Part shown: in pieces, positions 41,752-51,249 of the stretch | How positions within the stretch are numbered: position 1 is the stretch's first letter | Layout of the letters: each line of letters opens with the position of its first letter | Assembly: GCA_038250905.1 (NCBI GenBank) | Contig: JBBSBV010000008.1 | Span: 56,740-120,739 of the forward strand | Origin: JAENVU01 sp038250905 | GTDB lineage: Bacteria > Actinomycetota > Acidimicrobiia > IMCC26256 > JAENVU01 | Direction: 5' to 3' | Length of the DNA stretch: 64,000 bases | Program-made: the position numbers and the translations under genes | The notes under the pieces: generated by a model | Told to the model about the DNA's origin: nothing | What the model saw: the letters and a program-made list of their open reading frames with translations, nothing else | Databases searched by the model: none

Positions 41752-42683
41752 CGCTGCACGTGGAGACCATCCGCGACGACATCGGCTTCGGTGCGCGCGT
41801 CGGCGGCGTCACCCGCGACGCCGTCACCGACGACGGCGTGCGGGCGGAACTCAACGACCTCTTCGAGCGCTATGGCCTCCTCGTGTTCACCGACGTCGAG
41901 CCCACGCCCCAGATGCAGGTCGCGGTCAGCACGGTGTTCGGGCCCCTCAAGGACCATCCGAGTCAGGCGACGCCGCGTGCGGGTGGCGAACTCGGTGTGA
42001 TCGAGATCCGCCACGAGCCGAACCAGCCGGGCATGGTGAAACTGAACGGGACGGTGCTCTCGCAGTGGCTGCCGTGGCACTTCGACCATTGCTACAACGA
42101 CGAGCTCAACCGTGCCGGGGTCCTGCGCGCCGTCGAGGTCGCACCCGAGGGCGGGCTCACGGGTTTCGTCGACGGCATCGCGCTCTACGACGTGATCTCG
42201 CCGGAACTGCGAAACCGGATCGCGGGCGAAACCGTCCTCTACGCGATGGACGTGATTCTCGACAACCTCCGATTCGGCCGCCCCGCCGACTTCGAGGAGG
42301 TGGTGCCGTCACGCGAAGCCGCGGCAGTGATGACCGAGTTCGCCGACCGACCGCGCGCGTTGCATCCCGCGGTGTGGATGCGAGCGACAGGGGAGAAGGT
42401 CCTGCACGTGTCGCCGTGGATGGCGAAGGGACTCGTCGGCCGCGAGGATGCCGATGGCGACGCGCTCCTCGCCTCCGTCTGCGACGAGATCTTCGCGACG
42501 GCGAAGGACCTCGCCTACTTCCACCAGTGGCGTCCGACCGACATGCTCGTCTGGGACAACTGGCGCGTGCTCCACGCGGTCTCGGGCATGTCACCCGAGC
42601 ACGGCCGCTGCATGCACCGCACCACGATCAAGGGCGACTACGGCCTGGGGCGTTTCGAGGACCAGCCGGCCGCGGAGTCGTAG
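41748..42683 (+). CDS. TauD/TfdA-family Fe(II)/2-oxoglutarate dioxygenase
   Basis: A 311-residue dioxygenase. The facial triad is visible: H111 and D113 in PWHFDHCYND, and the distal histidine H290 in CMHRTTIKGDY, followed by an arginine for 2-oxoglutarate. The N-terminal IGFGARVGGV and YGLLVF segments also fit. Family members hydroxylate taurine, 2,4-D and many other small acids; the substrate here is unknown. ATGA overlap with the upstream hydrolase gene suggests they act on the same compound. Confidence 0.91.
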   Translation: MTLHVETIRDDIGFGARVGGVTRDAVTDDGVRAELNDLFERYGLLVFTDVEPTPQMQVAVSTVFGPLKDHPSQATPRAGGELGVIEIRHEPNQPGMVKLNGTVLSQWLPWHFDHCYNDELNRAGVLRAVEVAPEGGLTGFVDGIALYDVISPELRNRIAGETVLYAMDVILDNLRFGRPADFEEVVPSREAAAVMTEFADRPRALHPAVWMRATGEKVLHVSPWMAKGLVGREDADGDALLASVCDEIFATAKDLAYFHQWRPTDMLVWDNWRVLHAVSGMSPEHGRCMHRTTIKGDYGLGRFEDQPAAES

Positions 42684-42778
42684 CCCGGCCCACCGCGGAT
42701 CCAGGTCGAAGGCCTCTACGGATCACCCGTCGCGAGAGGCACAGTAGAGATGTCCGGCCGGAGTTGCGGAGGTTGCCC

Positions 42779-44254
42779 ATGCTGCACGAGGTCGAAGTGC
42801 AGGCGCTCGATCCCCAGCGCCTCGAGGAGCTGATCGGACCCGTTCGCGCGGCCCGGTTCGAACGCAGCGCCGCGGGTGCGCGGGTGGCGCTCGAAGGTCG
42901 CCGGGTCGTGAACGTCAACTCGACGGCGACCGGCGGCGGAGTCGCCGAGCTGCTCCAGACCCTGCTGGCGTACGTGCGCGGGGTCGACGTCGATGCGCGG
43001 TGGGTCGTCATCCAGGGCGACGAGGCGTTCTTCGAGGTCACGAAACGGATTCACAACCACCTCTACGGATCGCGGGGCGACGGCGGACCGTTGGGTCCGG
43101 CGGAGCACGCGACGTACGAACGGGTGATGCACGCCAACGCGGCCGAGCTGCTCTCGTACCTGCGGCCGGACGACATCGTCATCCTGCACGATCCCCAGAC
43201 CGCCGGCCTGGCGGCCGCCGTCCGGAGCGCTGGCGCTCGTGTCGTCTGGCGGTGTCACGTCGGTCGCGACACGCCGAACCACGAGACCGAGCTCGGCTGG
43301 GGCTTCCTGCATCCCTACCTCGCACCGGTCGACGCGTTCGTGTTCACCCGGGCCGAATTCGCACCGACGTGGATCGACCGCGACCGCTTGCACGTGATCA
43401 CCCCGTCGATCGATCCGTTCGGTACGAAGAACTGCGAGCTTTCGGCGCCGGAGTCGCGGCGGATCCTGCAGTACGTCGGCCTGCTCGGCGGTGACGCGGA
43501 CCCCGCGCCGGCACGGTTCGATCGGCGTGACGGTTCGCCGGGCCGGATCGACCGGCAGGTCGACATCCTCCAGACCGGACCACCGCCCGCGCCCGACACG
43601 CCGCTCGTCGTGCAGCTCTCGCGCTGGGATCGGATCAAGGACATGGCCGGCGTGCTCGAGGCCTTCGCCGAGTACGTCGACCGGTCGTTCGGTGCGCATC
43701 TCATGCTCGTCGGGCCCGAGGTGCGGGGAGTCACCGACGATCCCGAAGGCGGCGAGGTGCTCGACGAGTGCATCGCCGCGTGGCGTGACCTGCCGCAGGC
43801 GGAGCGGGCCCGCATCCATCTCGCGTGCGTGCCGATGAGTGATCCCGACGAAGCCGCGATCATCGTCAATTCGCTCCAACGCCACGCGACCGTGGTGGCG
43901 CAGAAGAGCCTCGCCGAGGGCTTCGGACTCACGGTGGTGGAGGCGATGTGGAAACACCGGCCGGTCGTGGCGAGCCGGGTCGGTGGGATCGTCGACCAGA
44001 TCGTCGACGGCGTCGACGGTCTCCTGCTCGACGACCCGTCCGACCTGGTCGGGTTCGGGCACGCGGTCAACCGGCTGCTGGGCGACACGGCCTTCGCGGC
44101 CCGGATCGGCGCCAACGCCTACGCGCGCGCTCATCGCGACTTCCTCGGTGACAGCCACCTCGAGCACTACGCCGAAGTCTTCGCCTCGATGCTCGGTGCG
44201 GGTGAGCCAGGCGTGCCGGACGGAATCGATACGAACGAAGGAGGCCTGATATGA
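42779..44254 (+). CDS. GT4 glycosyltransferase, trehalose synthase (TreT)-like
   Basis: A 491-residue GT-B glycosyltransferase resembling TreT, which makes trehalose from NDP-glucose and glucose, and the related trehalose phosphorylases. Matching features: VNVNSTATGGGVAELLQTL, DARWVVIQGDEAFFEVTKRIHN, VILHDPQTAGLAA, VWRCHVGRDTP, QLSRWDRIKDMAGVLEAF, and the E-x7-E motif in SLAEGFGLTVVEAMW. Donor and acceptor are inferred only from family. GGAGG precedes the ATG. It follows the dioxygenase gene by 95 bases and overlaps the PPOX gene by four. Confidence 0.85.
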   Translation: MLHEVEVQALDPQRLEELIGPVRAARFERSAAGARVALEGRRVVNVNSTATGGGVAELLQTLLAYVRGVDVDARWVVIQGDEAFFEVTKRIHNHLYGSRGDGGPLGPAEHATYERVMHANAAELLSYLRPDDIVILHDPQTAGLAAAVRSAGARVVWRCHVGRDTPNHETELGWGFLHPYLAPVDAFVFTRAEFAPTWIDRDRLHVITPSIDPFGTKNCELSAPESRRILQYVGLLGGDADPAPARFDRRDGSPGRIDRQVDILQTGPPPAPDTPLVVQLSRWDRIKDMAGVLEAFAEYVDRSFGAHLMLVGPEVRGVTDDPEGGEVLDECIAAWRDLPQAERARIHLACVPMSDPDEAAIIVNSLQRHATVVAQKSLAEGFGLTVVEAMWKHRPVVASRVGGIVDQIVDGVDGLLLDDPSDLVGFGHAVNRLLGDTAFAARIGANAYARAHRDFLGDSHLEHYAEVFASMLGAGEPGVPDGIDTNEGGLI

Positions 44255-44694
44255 GCGAGACCTGGGCCGAAGAACTGGACCTCGACACCTGCCTGGAGCG
44301 ATTGCGCGCCGACAGCGTCGGACGGATCGGGGTCGTGGTCGACGGGTCCCCACTGGTCCTGCCCGTGAACTACCAGCTGGTCGAGACGCTCGGACTCACG
44401 TGGGTGGCCATCCGGACCCGTCCTGGCAATGTCATCGACGAGGCCGCCCAGCAGGTGGCGCTCGAGATCGACGGTGTCGACCTGGTCCACGAGCGGGGCT
44501 GGTCGGTGTTGGTGCGCGGCACGTTGGCGCACATCGATGCGGCGACCGCCGGCTTCCGCGAGCGTTTCGACCCGGAGCCGTGGCTCACCGACGGCCGCGA
44601 AGCTTGGCTCGTGATCGAACCGTTCGCCATCACCGGACGCGAACTCCACTCGTCCGAGGAAGGTTGGGCGTACCACCACCGCGCTTATCTGTGA
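44251..44694 (+). CDS. Pyridoxamine-5'-phosphate-oxidase-family protein
   Basis: A 147-residue split-barrel flavin-binding protein: CLERLRADSVGRIGVVVDGS, VLPVNYQLVETLGLTWVAIR, QQVALEIDGVD, GWSVLVRGTLAHID and AWLVIEP. This belongs to the pyridoxamine-oxidase-like group often found as a small stress or F420/FMN protein; it is not expected to be a vitamin B6 enzyme. Its ATG overlaps the stop of the TreT-like gene (ATGA). Confidence 0.87.
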   Translation: MSETWAEELDLDTCLERLRADSVGRIGVVVDGSPLVLPVNYQLVETLGLTWVAIRTRPGNVIDEAAQQVALEIDGVDLVHERGWSVLVRGTLAHIDAATAGFRERFDPEPWLTDGREAWLVIEPFAITGRELHSSEEGWAYHHRAYL

Positions 44695-44699
44695 TGGGT

Positions 44700-44743
44700 G
44701 GCCGTCGTGCCGATTCGGAGCCGACCGGCGAGTGCCGACGGCC
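44700..44743. terminator. Possible bidirectional terminator between convergent genes
   Basis: GGCCGTCG (44700-44707) and CGACGGCC (44736-44743) are exact complements with a 28-base loop, in the 57 bases between the ends of the PPOX and beta-helix genes. The large loop and missing T-run make it weak. Confidence 0.35.
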
Positions 44744-44751
44744 TCGGTCCG

Positions 44752-46806
44752 TTACAACGACTCGTACGGTGGGAGGTTCGTCGGCCGGGTCGTTGGCGTG
44801 AGGCGCGACTTCGCGGCGGCGTGGATCCCAGCGGCGTCGAGCCGCGCGGCGGGGACATCGGTCAGCGAGTCGATGACGTGGTTGTCGGTGGACGACACCC
44901 CGACCAGTGGGTGGCCGCCGCAGGTCGCCTGCGGGCCCATGAGTCCGAGCTCCGGGTTCGGTTGGATCGACCAGTTGCCCGCGTAGGCCACCGGCCCACT
45001 GCTGCACCCGCCGAACGAGAACTGCGGTGCCACACCGGGAAAGATCGCCGCGGCCTGCGGGAAGTAGAGGACGTCGAAGACGACGTTGTCCCGGACGTTC
45101 ACGTACTCCGCGCCGTTGTCCGTGTATACCGCCCAGCTCAGGTCGGGCTGCTGCAACACGACGTTTCCGGTCACCCGCTCGCCGTTGCGCAGCGACGAGC
45201 CTTGCGCGCCGTTCGAGTACAGGCCGCCGCCGTCGGCCATGACCTGCATGTAGTCGAACACGAGGTTGTTCGTGATCGCGTTGTGCCGCGAGTAGTTCGG
45301 CAACGGGGCGAGGTTGCCGAGTCGCTCGCGCCAACCGCCCCAGCCGATCGCGATGCCGGAGTAGGGAAGATCGTTCACCTGGTTGTGGTCGACGGTCACG
45401 TGCTGCGAGTAGCCGATCCCGATGCCGGGACAGCCCTGGTACTCGGCTGCGACGGCGTGGACCCAGTTGTCGGTGAGCACGGTGCCGGTGGTGCGGTCCG
45501 GACGCGATGCGTCGGGGTTGTCGGCCCGGCCGATGGTGACGCCGGCGCACGAGTCGTCGGTGAACTCGCTGCCCGTGACCCGTGCGTCGGTGCTGCCCGT
45601 GCCGAAGTGGAGGCCGGTCGCACCGAGGTGGGAGAACGTGTCGTCGACGAACGCGATATTGCGGTCGTGTTCGAACGTGAGGTTGGCGGGTACCGCGGTG
45701 AGCATGTTGAAGAAGCAGCTGTGTCCCTTGGTGCAGTCGCCGCCCCTCCGATACGCGCCGCGACCGGTGAGGATCTGTGCGGTCTGGAAGTCCGAGTAGC
45801 CGTCCGGTCCGCTCGGCGCGAGCCAGGTGGCGTGGGAGAAAGTGATCCCACGAAAGGTGATGTTCTGTACCGGCTTGCGTGTGGTGCCGGTTCCGGCGAC
45901 GAGGGTCTCGAGCTTCGGCGCGATGACGCTGACCGCGTTGAGGTCCTGGCCGGCGCGTGGGATCACGTACACGCGGTGCGCTGCCTCGTCGAGGTACCAC
46001 TCGCCAGGTTGGTCGAGGAGTTCGAATGCATTGGTGACGATGGGTGCCACAGACAGCGTCTGATCGAAGAGCGCACGGGACAGCACCGTGTGCGGGTCCT
46101 CGGCGCGGCGGGTCGTGTTGTCCCAGCACGGTTGCACCATGGTGATCGTGGTGCCGCGGATGGCGCGGATGCGGCATCGGCTCTGGGTCCAGTTGGATGG
46201 CCCGCGGTCGTAGACGAACTCGATCTGTCGGGGGTTCTTCCACGTCGACATCGTCGGTGCCGCGGCGGTGTAGCCGGTCGGCGTCTGGGTGAGCGCGACC
46301 GGTGCCGGCCCCGACGCAACCGCGGCGCGCTGCCCGTCGACGTAGAGCTGGCGCGTGCGCAGGTCATGCGGTGCCGGTGCCGACCATATGCCGCGTGCGG
46401 CATCGGACAGCGTCCAACCGTGGAGCGCGACACCGCCGCTCACGACGGGGTGCGCGCCCGGTGCCGCCTCGTAGACCACCCGGTGCCCGTTGCGGCCGGA
46501 ATCGGCTGCGTTCAGCCGCAGCGGCGAGCTGAGCCGGTAGGAACCGTCGGCCAGGACGACGTGGACATCGCCGCGCATGCCACCGAGGCGGGCACGGATC
46601 CCGTCACGTGCGGCAGTGAGACTCCGATACGGCGCGGCCCTCGTCCCGCGCTCGGCGCCGCGACCATTCGCGGCGACGAACACGGTCACCGCGTGCGGCG
46701 TGCCGGCCGCGGCCGGCATCGGGTTCGCCCCGAGGACCACCAGCACCGTGCTGGCGATGACCAGTGACGCGCGGTGTCGCGAGTTCTGGGATCGAACGTT
46801 GATCAC
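44752..46806 (-). CDS. Exported right-handed parallel beta-helix protein
   Basis: A 684-residue secreted protein. A signal peptide (RASLVIASTVLVVLGANPMPAAAG) is followed by VTVFVAANGRGAERGTRAAPYRSLTAARDGI, the typical start of pectate-lyase-like and NosD-like beta-helix proteins. The middle has repeating coils with short Asn/Gly-rich turns (NITFRGITFSHA, NIAFVDDTFSHLG, TGSEFTDDSCAG, HNAITNNLVFDYM). Such proteins bind or cleave polysaccharides at the cell surface; no catalytic residues are assigned. GTG at 46806 gives a normal signal peptide; a longer open frame adds an Arg-rich lead overlapping the divergent amidase gene. Confidence 0.83.
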   Translation of the reverse strand: MINVRSQNSRHRASLVIASTVLVVLGANPMPAAAGTPHAVTVFVAANGRGAERGTRAAPYRSLTAARDGIRARLGGMRGDVHVVLADGSYRLSSPLRLNAADSGRNGHRVVYEAAPGAHPVVSGGVALHGWTLSDAARGIWSAPAPHDLRTRQLYVDGQRAAVASGPAPVALTQTPTGYTAAAPTMSTWKNPRQIEFVYDRGPSNWTQSRCRIRAIRGTTITMVQPCWDNTTRRAEDPHTVLSRALFDQTLSVAPIVTNAFELLDQPGEWYLDEAAHRVYVIPRAGQDLNAVSVIAPKLETLVAGTGTTRKPVQNITFRGITFSHATWLAPSGPDGYSDFQTAQILTGRGAYRRGGDCTKGHSCFFNMLTAVPANLTFEHDRNIAFVDDTFSHLGATGLHFGTGSTDARVTGSEFTDDSCAGVTIGRADNPDASRPDRTTGTVLTDNWVHAVAAEYQGCPGIGIGYSQHVTVDHNQVNDLPYSGIAIGWGGWRERLGNLAPLPNYSRHNAITNNLVFDYMQVMADGGGLYSNGAQGSSLRNGERVTGNVVLQQPDLSWAVYTDNGAEYVNVRDNVVFDVLYFPQAAAIFPGVAPQFSFGGCSSGPVAYAGNWSIQPNPELGLMGPQATCGGHPLVGVSSTDNHVIDSLTDVPAARLDAAGIHAAAKSRLTPTTRPTNLPPYESL

Positions 46807-47000
46807 AGTGCCGTATCGACGGCTGATGCGCTCGAGCTGAGCCCGAGTTCGCGGCCAATCGGTGCGGATCGACACACAACGTCGTTCGGGACGCGCGCCG
46901 ACTCGGACGCAACCTTCCGAACGTTGCCGGCTGACCGGACCTTCGACTCCTTCGGCACCCGCCCACGCGATGAGTTCCGGCGGCCTGCGAGACTGCGCGC

Positions 47001-47900
47001 ATGCCGACACGGGGCAGTGCGATCTCTGCTCGTCTCCTGATCGCGGCGGTCGTGGCGCTCACGGCATGTGGTTCGGGATCCTCGGGCCGACCCCATGCGG
47101 CCGATCGTCGACCGGTCGCACCACGCCGGTCGACCTCGACCTCGACGGTCGCGACGACCACGTCGACCGCCCCTGCGACCACCACGTCGACCACCACGTC
47201 GACCACGACCGCGCCGAACGGCCTCGGAGCCTTACGCGGGCACGTGGTCGTGGTCGATGCCGGCCACAACGGTGGCAACGCGGCTCATGCCGCGGAGATC
47301 TCCCGGCCGGTGTTCGTCGGGACGCAATCCCGCGCGTGCGACACCACGGGAACCGAGACCGCCGACGGCTACCCGGAACACGCGTACACGCTCGACGTCG
47401 CGCTCCGGCTGCGCGTCGTACTGGAGCAGGCGGGCGCGATCGTGGTGATGGTGCGTACCGACGACGGCGGTTGGGGTCCGTGCATCGACGAGCGTGCCGC
47501 CATCGGCAACCGTGCCCATGCGGAGGTCGGCATCTCGATCCATGCCGACGGTGGCCCCGCGAGTGGTCACGGCTTCCACGTGAACGTGCCCGCGAACATT
47601 CCGGGCTACACCGACGACATCTACGCGGCGTCGCACGCGCTTGGGGTCGCGTTGCGCGACGCGTACTCGTCCACCGGCATCACACCGTCCACGTACATCG
47701 GTCGGGACGGACTCGTCGAACGTAGCGACTTCGGTGGTCTGAATCTCTCTGACGTCCCGAAGGTCCTCTTCGAAACCGCCAACATGCAGAACCCCGGCGA
47801 CGCCGCGCTCCTCGAGCAACCGGTGATGCGCCAGAAGATCGCCGATGCTCTGGGGGCCGGACTGGCCGGTTACTTCGCCCGGAGCGGTGCCGGCATCTGA
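47001..47900 (+). CDS. N-acetylmuramoyl-L-alanine amidase lipoprotein (Rv3717-like)
   Basis: A 299-residue zinc amidase (Amidase_3) that cuts the MurNAc-L-Ala bond of peptidoglycan. Lipobox LTAC (Cys23) and a long Thr/Ser/Ala linker to about residue 75 place it on the outer membrane-facing side. Zinc ligands: VVDAGHNGGN, GYPEHAYTLDV, ISIHADG; catalytic glutamate in LFETANMQN. The CDTTGTET segment resembles mycobacterial Rv3717 (Ami1). There is no separate wall-binding domain. It is divergent from the beta-helix protein gene. Confidence 0.92.
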   Translation: MPTRGSAISARLLIAAVVALTACGSGSSGRPHAADRRPVAPRRSTSTSTVATTTSTAPATTTSTTTSTTTAPNGLGALRGHVVVVDAGHNGGNAAHAAEISRPVFVGTQSRACDTTGTETADGYPEHAYTLDVALRLRVVLEQAGAIVVMVRTDDGGWGPCIDERAAIGNRAHAEVGISIHADGGPASGHGFHVNVPANIPGYTDDIYAASHALGVALRDAYSSTGITPSTYIGRDGLVERSDFGGLNLSDVPKVLFETANMQNPGDAALLEQPVMRQKIADALGAGLAGYFARSGAGI

Positions 47901-48051
47901 ACGTCATCGGAACTCTGCTTGGTCGGTGGTGTGACCGGGTGCTACAAACAGGGAGTCGGCGGGGTCGTCGAGGCTGAGTCGCCCTGCCCTGACTCGGTCT
48001 CCGGCCCCGCCGTCTTTCGTTCCAGCCCGGATCCTTCCTCCGGGACGGTCC

Positions 48052-48057
48052 TAAGCT
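48052..48057 (+). promoter_or_regulatory. -10 element (TAAGCT) for a leaderless message
   Basis: TAAGCT ends six bases before the GTG at 48064, the same spacing as at 15777 and 35335. No ribosome site precedes the GTG. A recognisable -35 is absent. Confidence 0.45.
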
Positions 48058-48063
48058 CGGGGC

Positions 48064-51000
48064 GTGGTGCAGGGATCCGGACGGCGACGGGATATTGGCG
48101 CGCGTGGACGATCGGATCGCGCGACCACGACCGGGTCGCCAACCGACGCGGTCATGATTCGTCCGCGCCTTCTGGCGCAGGTCGAGGGCCGCTGGGTGCG
48201 CGCCGTGACCGCAGTGGTGGCCGGCGCCGGGTTCGGCAAGACCACGTTGATCGACCAGGCGATGGCAACCGGCGGACCGGCGGGCAGTGTCGAAGTCGCC
48301 CTCCGCATCGATGCGGGCGATGCCAGCGTGCAGCGCCTCGCGACGCGACTGCTCGGCGCGCTGGTCGCCGAGTCGTCGCCACTCGCCGGCGAGGACGAAC
48401 TGCTCGACCTGCTCGTCGACGCACTGTGGGCTCGTGCTCCGAGACCGGTGTGCATCGTGCTCGACGATCTCCACGAACTCCCGTCCGGCTCCGGCGGATA
48501 CTTGCTGCTGCACGCGCTCACCCGGCGCCTCCCCGGCAACGCCCACCTGCTGGTCGGGTCGCGGACGCTGCCCGAGATCGGTATCGCCCGGCTCGCGGTG
48601 GCGGGCCAGGCCGCGGTCCTGCGGGAGGCCGATCTCCGGTTCACTCCGGCGGAGACCGTCGAGTTCGCGCGAGCGCGCGGGGTCGACCCGGATCAGCTCC
48701 GCTCGGCGGACGGGTGGCCCGCCCTCGCCGAGCTGCTGGCCCGGTCCCGAGGCGTTGGCGCGACCGACTACGTGTGGGAGGAGGTCATCGGTCCCATCGG
48801 TGCACCGAACCGGGACCGCATCGTGGAGTTGGCAGCGGTCATGCGCGCCGACGACGCGATGGCATCCGCGATCGCCGGCGCGCCGGTCCGGCTCGGCACG
48901 CTGCTGGCCGACGTGCCACTCGCACGTCGCGGTAGCGACGGCGCCTGGGAACTCCACGAGGTCATCGCATCGGCGCTCCTCGAGCGCGAGCAGCCCGACC
49001 GCATTGCAGAGATCCGCCGACTCGGCGCCGCGCATGCACGGGTGCAGGGTGACCTCGACCGAGCGATGCGACTGCTCGCGGCGGCGGGTGCCCGCGATGA
49101 AGCGATCGCAGTGTTGCGTGACCAGTTCGTGCGTCCGGTCAACCAGGACGATCCGGCGCTCGCGGCGCGCTGGGTCGTGCTCCTCGACCCCGAACTCCTG
49201 GGCGAGCCGGAGGCCCTCCTGGCCCAGGCCGTCGCGGTGACCGTCGGTGAACCCGAGCGCGCGTTCGCGCTCGCCGAACGCGCGGCTGAGGCGTTTGCCG
49301 CCCGCGGCGACCTGGAGGGCGAGGTCGCGACGATGATCCTGCTCGGCGGTCTCGCGTACGGTCTCGTCGACGCCGCCGGCATGTTGCCGCACGTGCCGCG
49401 GATCGCCGAGCTCGCGCAGAGCGGACATCCCTGGGCGCTCGCGCTCGATGCACTGTGCGTCGGCACGTTCGCGTTGATGGTGGGTGAATGGCAACAGGCG
49501 TGCGACGCGGTGTCACCACTCGTCGACGACCCCGATCGTGATCCGACTCAGGGGATGGCGGCATTGCTCTGTGCTCGGGCCCTGGTCGAGGGAGGCCGAC
49601 TGCAGGAGGCCGGCGCCCTGATCGACCAGATGCCGGAGTCGGACCGCATGCTCGTGCGCGACGGTGTGCTCGGCGTCCAGGTCCTCGTCGCCCAGGGGAT
49701 CGGGGCGAACGACGATGTCCTGGAGGAGCTCCGCGCGATCGTGGAATCCCGCGTGGACCGTCGACCGGCCATTGCCCGCCGGGTCATGCGGTGTCGGCTC
49801 GCCTACGGGTTGGTATCCGCGGGGGATCTCGAGGGCGCGCGGCGCCATCTGGCCGAGTTGTCGCTCCTCGGGCCCACCACCGACGCGACCCGCGACGACG
49901 AACTGTTCGCCACCGCAGCGGTGGCGATCGCGGCGGGCGACGAGCCTGGTGCCGCGAAGCTTCTCGCGCAGGTGCCCGATCGTGGTGCGTTCTTCCCCCC
50001 GCTCGACGGGCTCGTGCTGTTCTACGTCCTCCGCCCGGAATTGCGAGCCCGCTACGACGCCCGTGTGCTCGATGGAGTCCACGCGCAGCGCCGCGCCTTC
50101 GCCGCTGCTTTCGTCGCGGCGCGCGAGGGCGACGCGACCCGATTCCGCGGGTTCGCGTGGCCACGCGCCGAGGTCGTCCGGTGGTTCGCGCCGGCTGCGT
50201 GGCTCGTCGAGGCGATGGTGCGCGCGGCCGCGGCCGGCGCAACCCCGCCCTCCGAGTTGTGGTCGACGCTCGGTCCGACGCAGAGAGCCGTCCTGCGGCG
50301 GCTGCGTGAAGGTGACGACACGGTCGTCGCGCAGACCGCGGCGAAGTGGGATGGGACGCTCGGGCCCCTGGCTCCGGGTCGGGTCGCGATTCGTGCGCTC
50401 GGGAACTTGGAGGTCTTCGTCGACGGACGTGAAGCCGACAGCTCCGCGCTCCGTCGTGAGCGGGTACGAGCCTTGCTCGGTCTGCTGGTCGTGCGCCGCT
50501 CGGTACGGCGATCCGAAGCTGCCGCGACGCTGTGGCCCGATCTCGACGCCGCCGCCGCGTCTGCCAATCTCCGCGTGACGCTCAATTACCTGTTGAAGCT
50601 GCTCGAACCGGGCCGGGACCGGAACGCGCCGTCGTTCTTCGTACATCAGGAGCGTGACCGGCTCGTGCTCCGGGATGATCCGGCGCTCGAGGTCGACGTC
50701 TGGGAGTTCGAGACCGCGGTCGAACGCGCCGTGCACGCCGAGCGGATGGGTACGCCCGCCGCGGTGATCGACGCGCTCCTTCCCGCGGTCGAAGGGTGGC
50801 CGGGTCCGCTCCTGGCCGATCTCGATGCCGACTGGCTCGACTTCGAACGCTTGCGCCTCACGAACGCCTTCATCCGGTCAGCAGTCCGGGCCGGCGAGCT
50901 GCTCGCCGCCGACCACGAACTCGACCGGGCCGAGGCGATGGCTGAGCGGGCGATCGCCGTCGACCCGTGGAACGAGGCCGCATACCGGCTGCTCGCATCG

Positions 51001-51144
51001 GTTCAGGTGGAGCGGGGCGACCGCTCGGGCGCGCGCCGCATCCTGGGACACCTGCGGGCGTTGCTCGCGGAGCTCGGCGTGGCCCCGGAGCCGGCGACGG
51101 TCGCCCTCCAGGAGCGTTGCGGCGAATCGTTAACGGCTGACTAA
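48064..51144 (+). CDS. Large STAND-type regulator with C-terminal BTAD domain
   Basis: A 1026-residue regulator. The N-terminal third is an ATPase of the MalT/STAND kind: Walker A GAGFGKTT at residues 54-61 and Walker B CIVLDDLHEL near 140. The middle (about 340-740) is a long helical array with TPR-like pairs (AFALAERAAEAFAARGD, ALLCARALVEGGRLQEAG). From about 774 a winged-helix resembling SARP activators (IRALGNLEVFVDGREAD, RRERVRALLGLLVV, ANLRVTLNYLLKLLE) leads into the bacterial transcriptional activator domain (VDVWEFETAVERA, then AERAIAVDPWNEAAYRLL). It probably switches on a target operon when ATP and an inducer bind. Target unknown. GTG start fits a leaderless message. Confidence 0.88.
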   Translation: MVQGSGRRRDIGARGRSDRATTTGSPTDAVMIRPRLLAQVEGRWVRAVTAVVAGAGFGKTTLIDQAMATGGPAGSVEVALRIDAGDASVQRLATRLLGALVAESSPLAGEDELLDLLVDALWARAPRPVCIVLDDLHELPSGSGGYLLLHALTRRLPGNAHLLVGSRTLPEIGIARLAVAGQAAVLREADLRFTPAETVEFARARGVDPDQLRSADGWPALAELLARSRGVGATDYVWEEVIGPIGAPNRDRIVELAAVMRADDAMASAIAGAPVRLGTLLADVPLARRGSDGAWELHEVIASALLEREQPDRIAEIRRLGAAHARVQGDLDRAMRLLAAAGARDEAIAVLRDQFVRPVNQDDPALAARWVVLLDPELLGEPEALLAQAVAVTVGEPERAFALAERAAEAFAARGDLEGEVATMILLGGLAYGLVDAAGMLPHVPRIAELAQSGHPWALALDALCVGTFALMVGEWQQACDAVSPLVDDPDRDPTQGMAALLCARALVEGGRLQEAGALIDQMPESDRMLVRDGVLGVQVLVAQGIGANDDVLEELRAIVESRVDRRPAIARRVMRCRLAYGLVSAGDLEGARRHLAELSLLGPTTDATRDDELFATAAVAIAAGDEPGAAKLLAQVPDRGAFFPPLDGLVLFYVLRPELRARYDARVLDGVHAQRRAFAAAFVAAREGDATRFRGFAWPRAEVVRWFAPAAWLVEAMVRAAAAGATPPSELWSTLGPTQRAVLRRLREGDDTVVAQTAAKWDGTLGPLAPGRVAIRALGNLEVFVDGREADSSALRRERVRALLGLLVVRRSVRRSEAAATLWPDLDAAAASANLRVTLNYLLKLLEPGRDRNAPSFFVHQERDRLVLRDDPALEVDVWEFETAVERAVHAERMGTPAAVIDALLPAVEGWPGPLLADLDADWLDFERLRLTNAFIRSAVRAGELLAADHELDRAEAMAERAIAVDPWNEAAYRLLASVQVERGDRSGARRILGHLRALLAELGVAPEPATVALQERCGESLTAD

Positions 51145-51249
51145 CGGTCCTGCGTCACCATGGGTCGCACCGCGAGTTCGTGGGGGTGGCCGGGATGCAA
51201 CCACGCTGGATCCCGCCAGAGCAGGGCCCCTGTAGTTCGTGGGCAGAAA

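Noticed and set aside
41609..44254. An 881-residue extension of the TreT-like protein
   Set aside because: The extra N-terminal part overlaps the TauD dioxygenase in another frame; a good ribosome site and the family start are at 42779.
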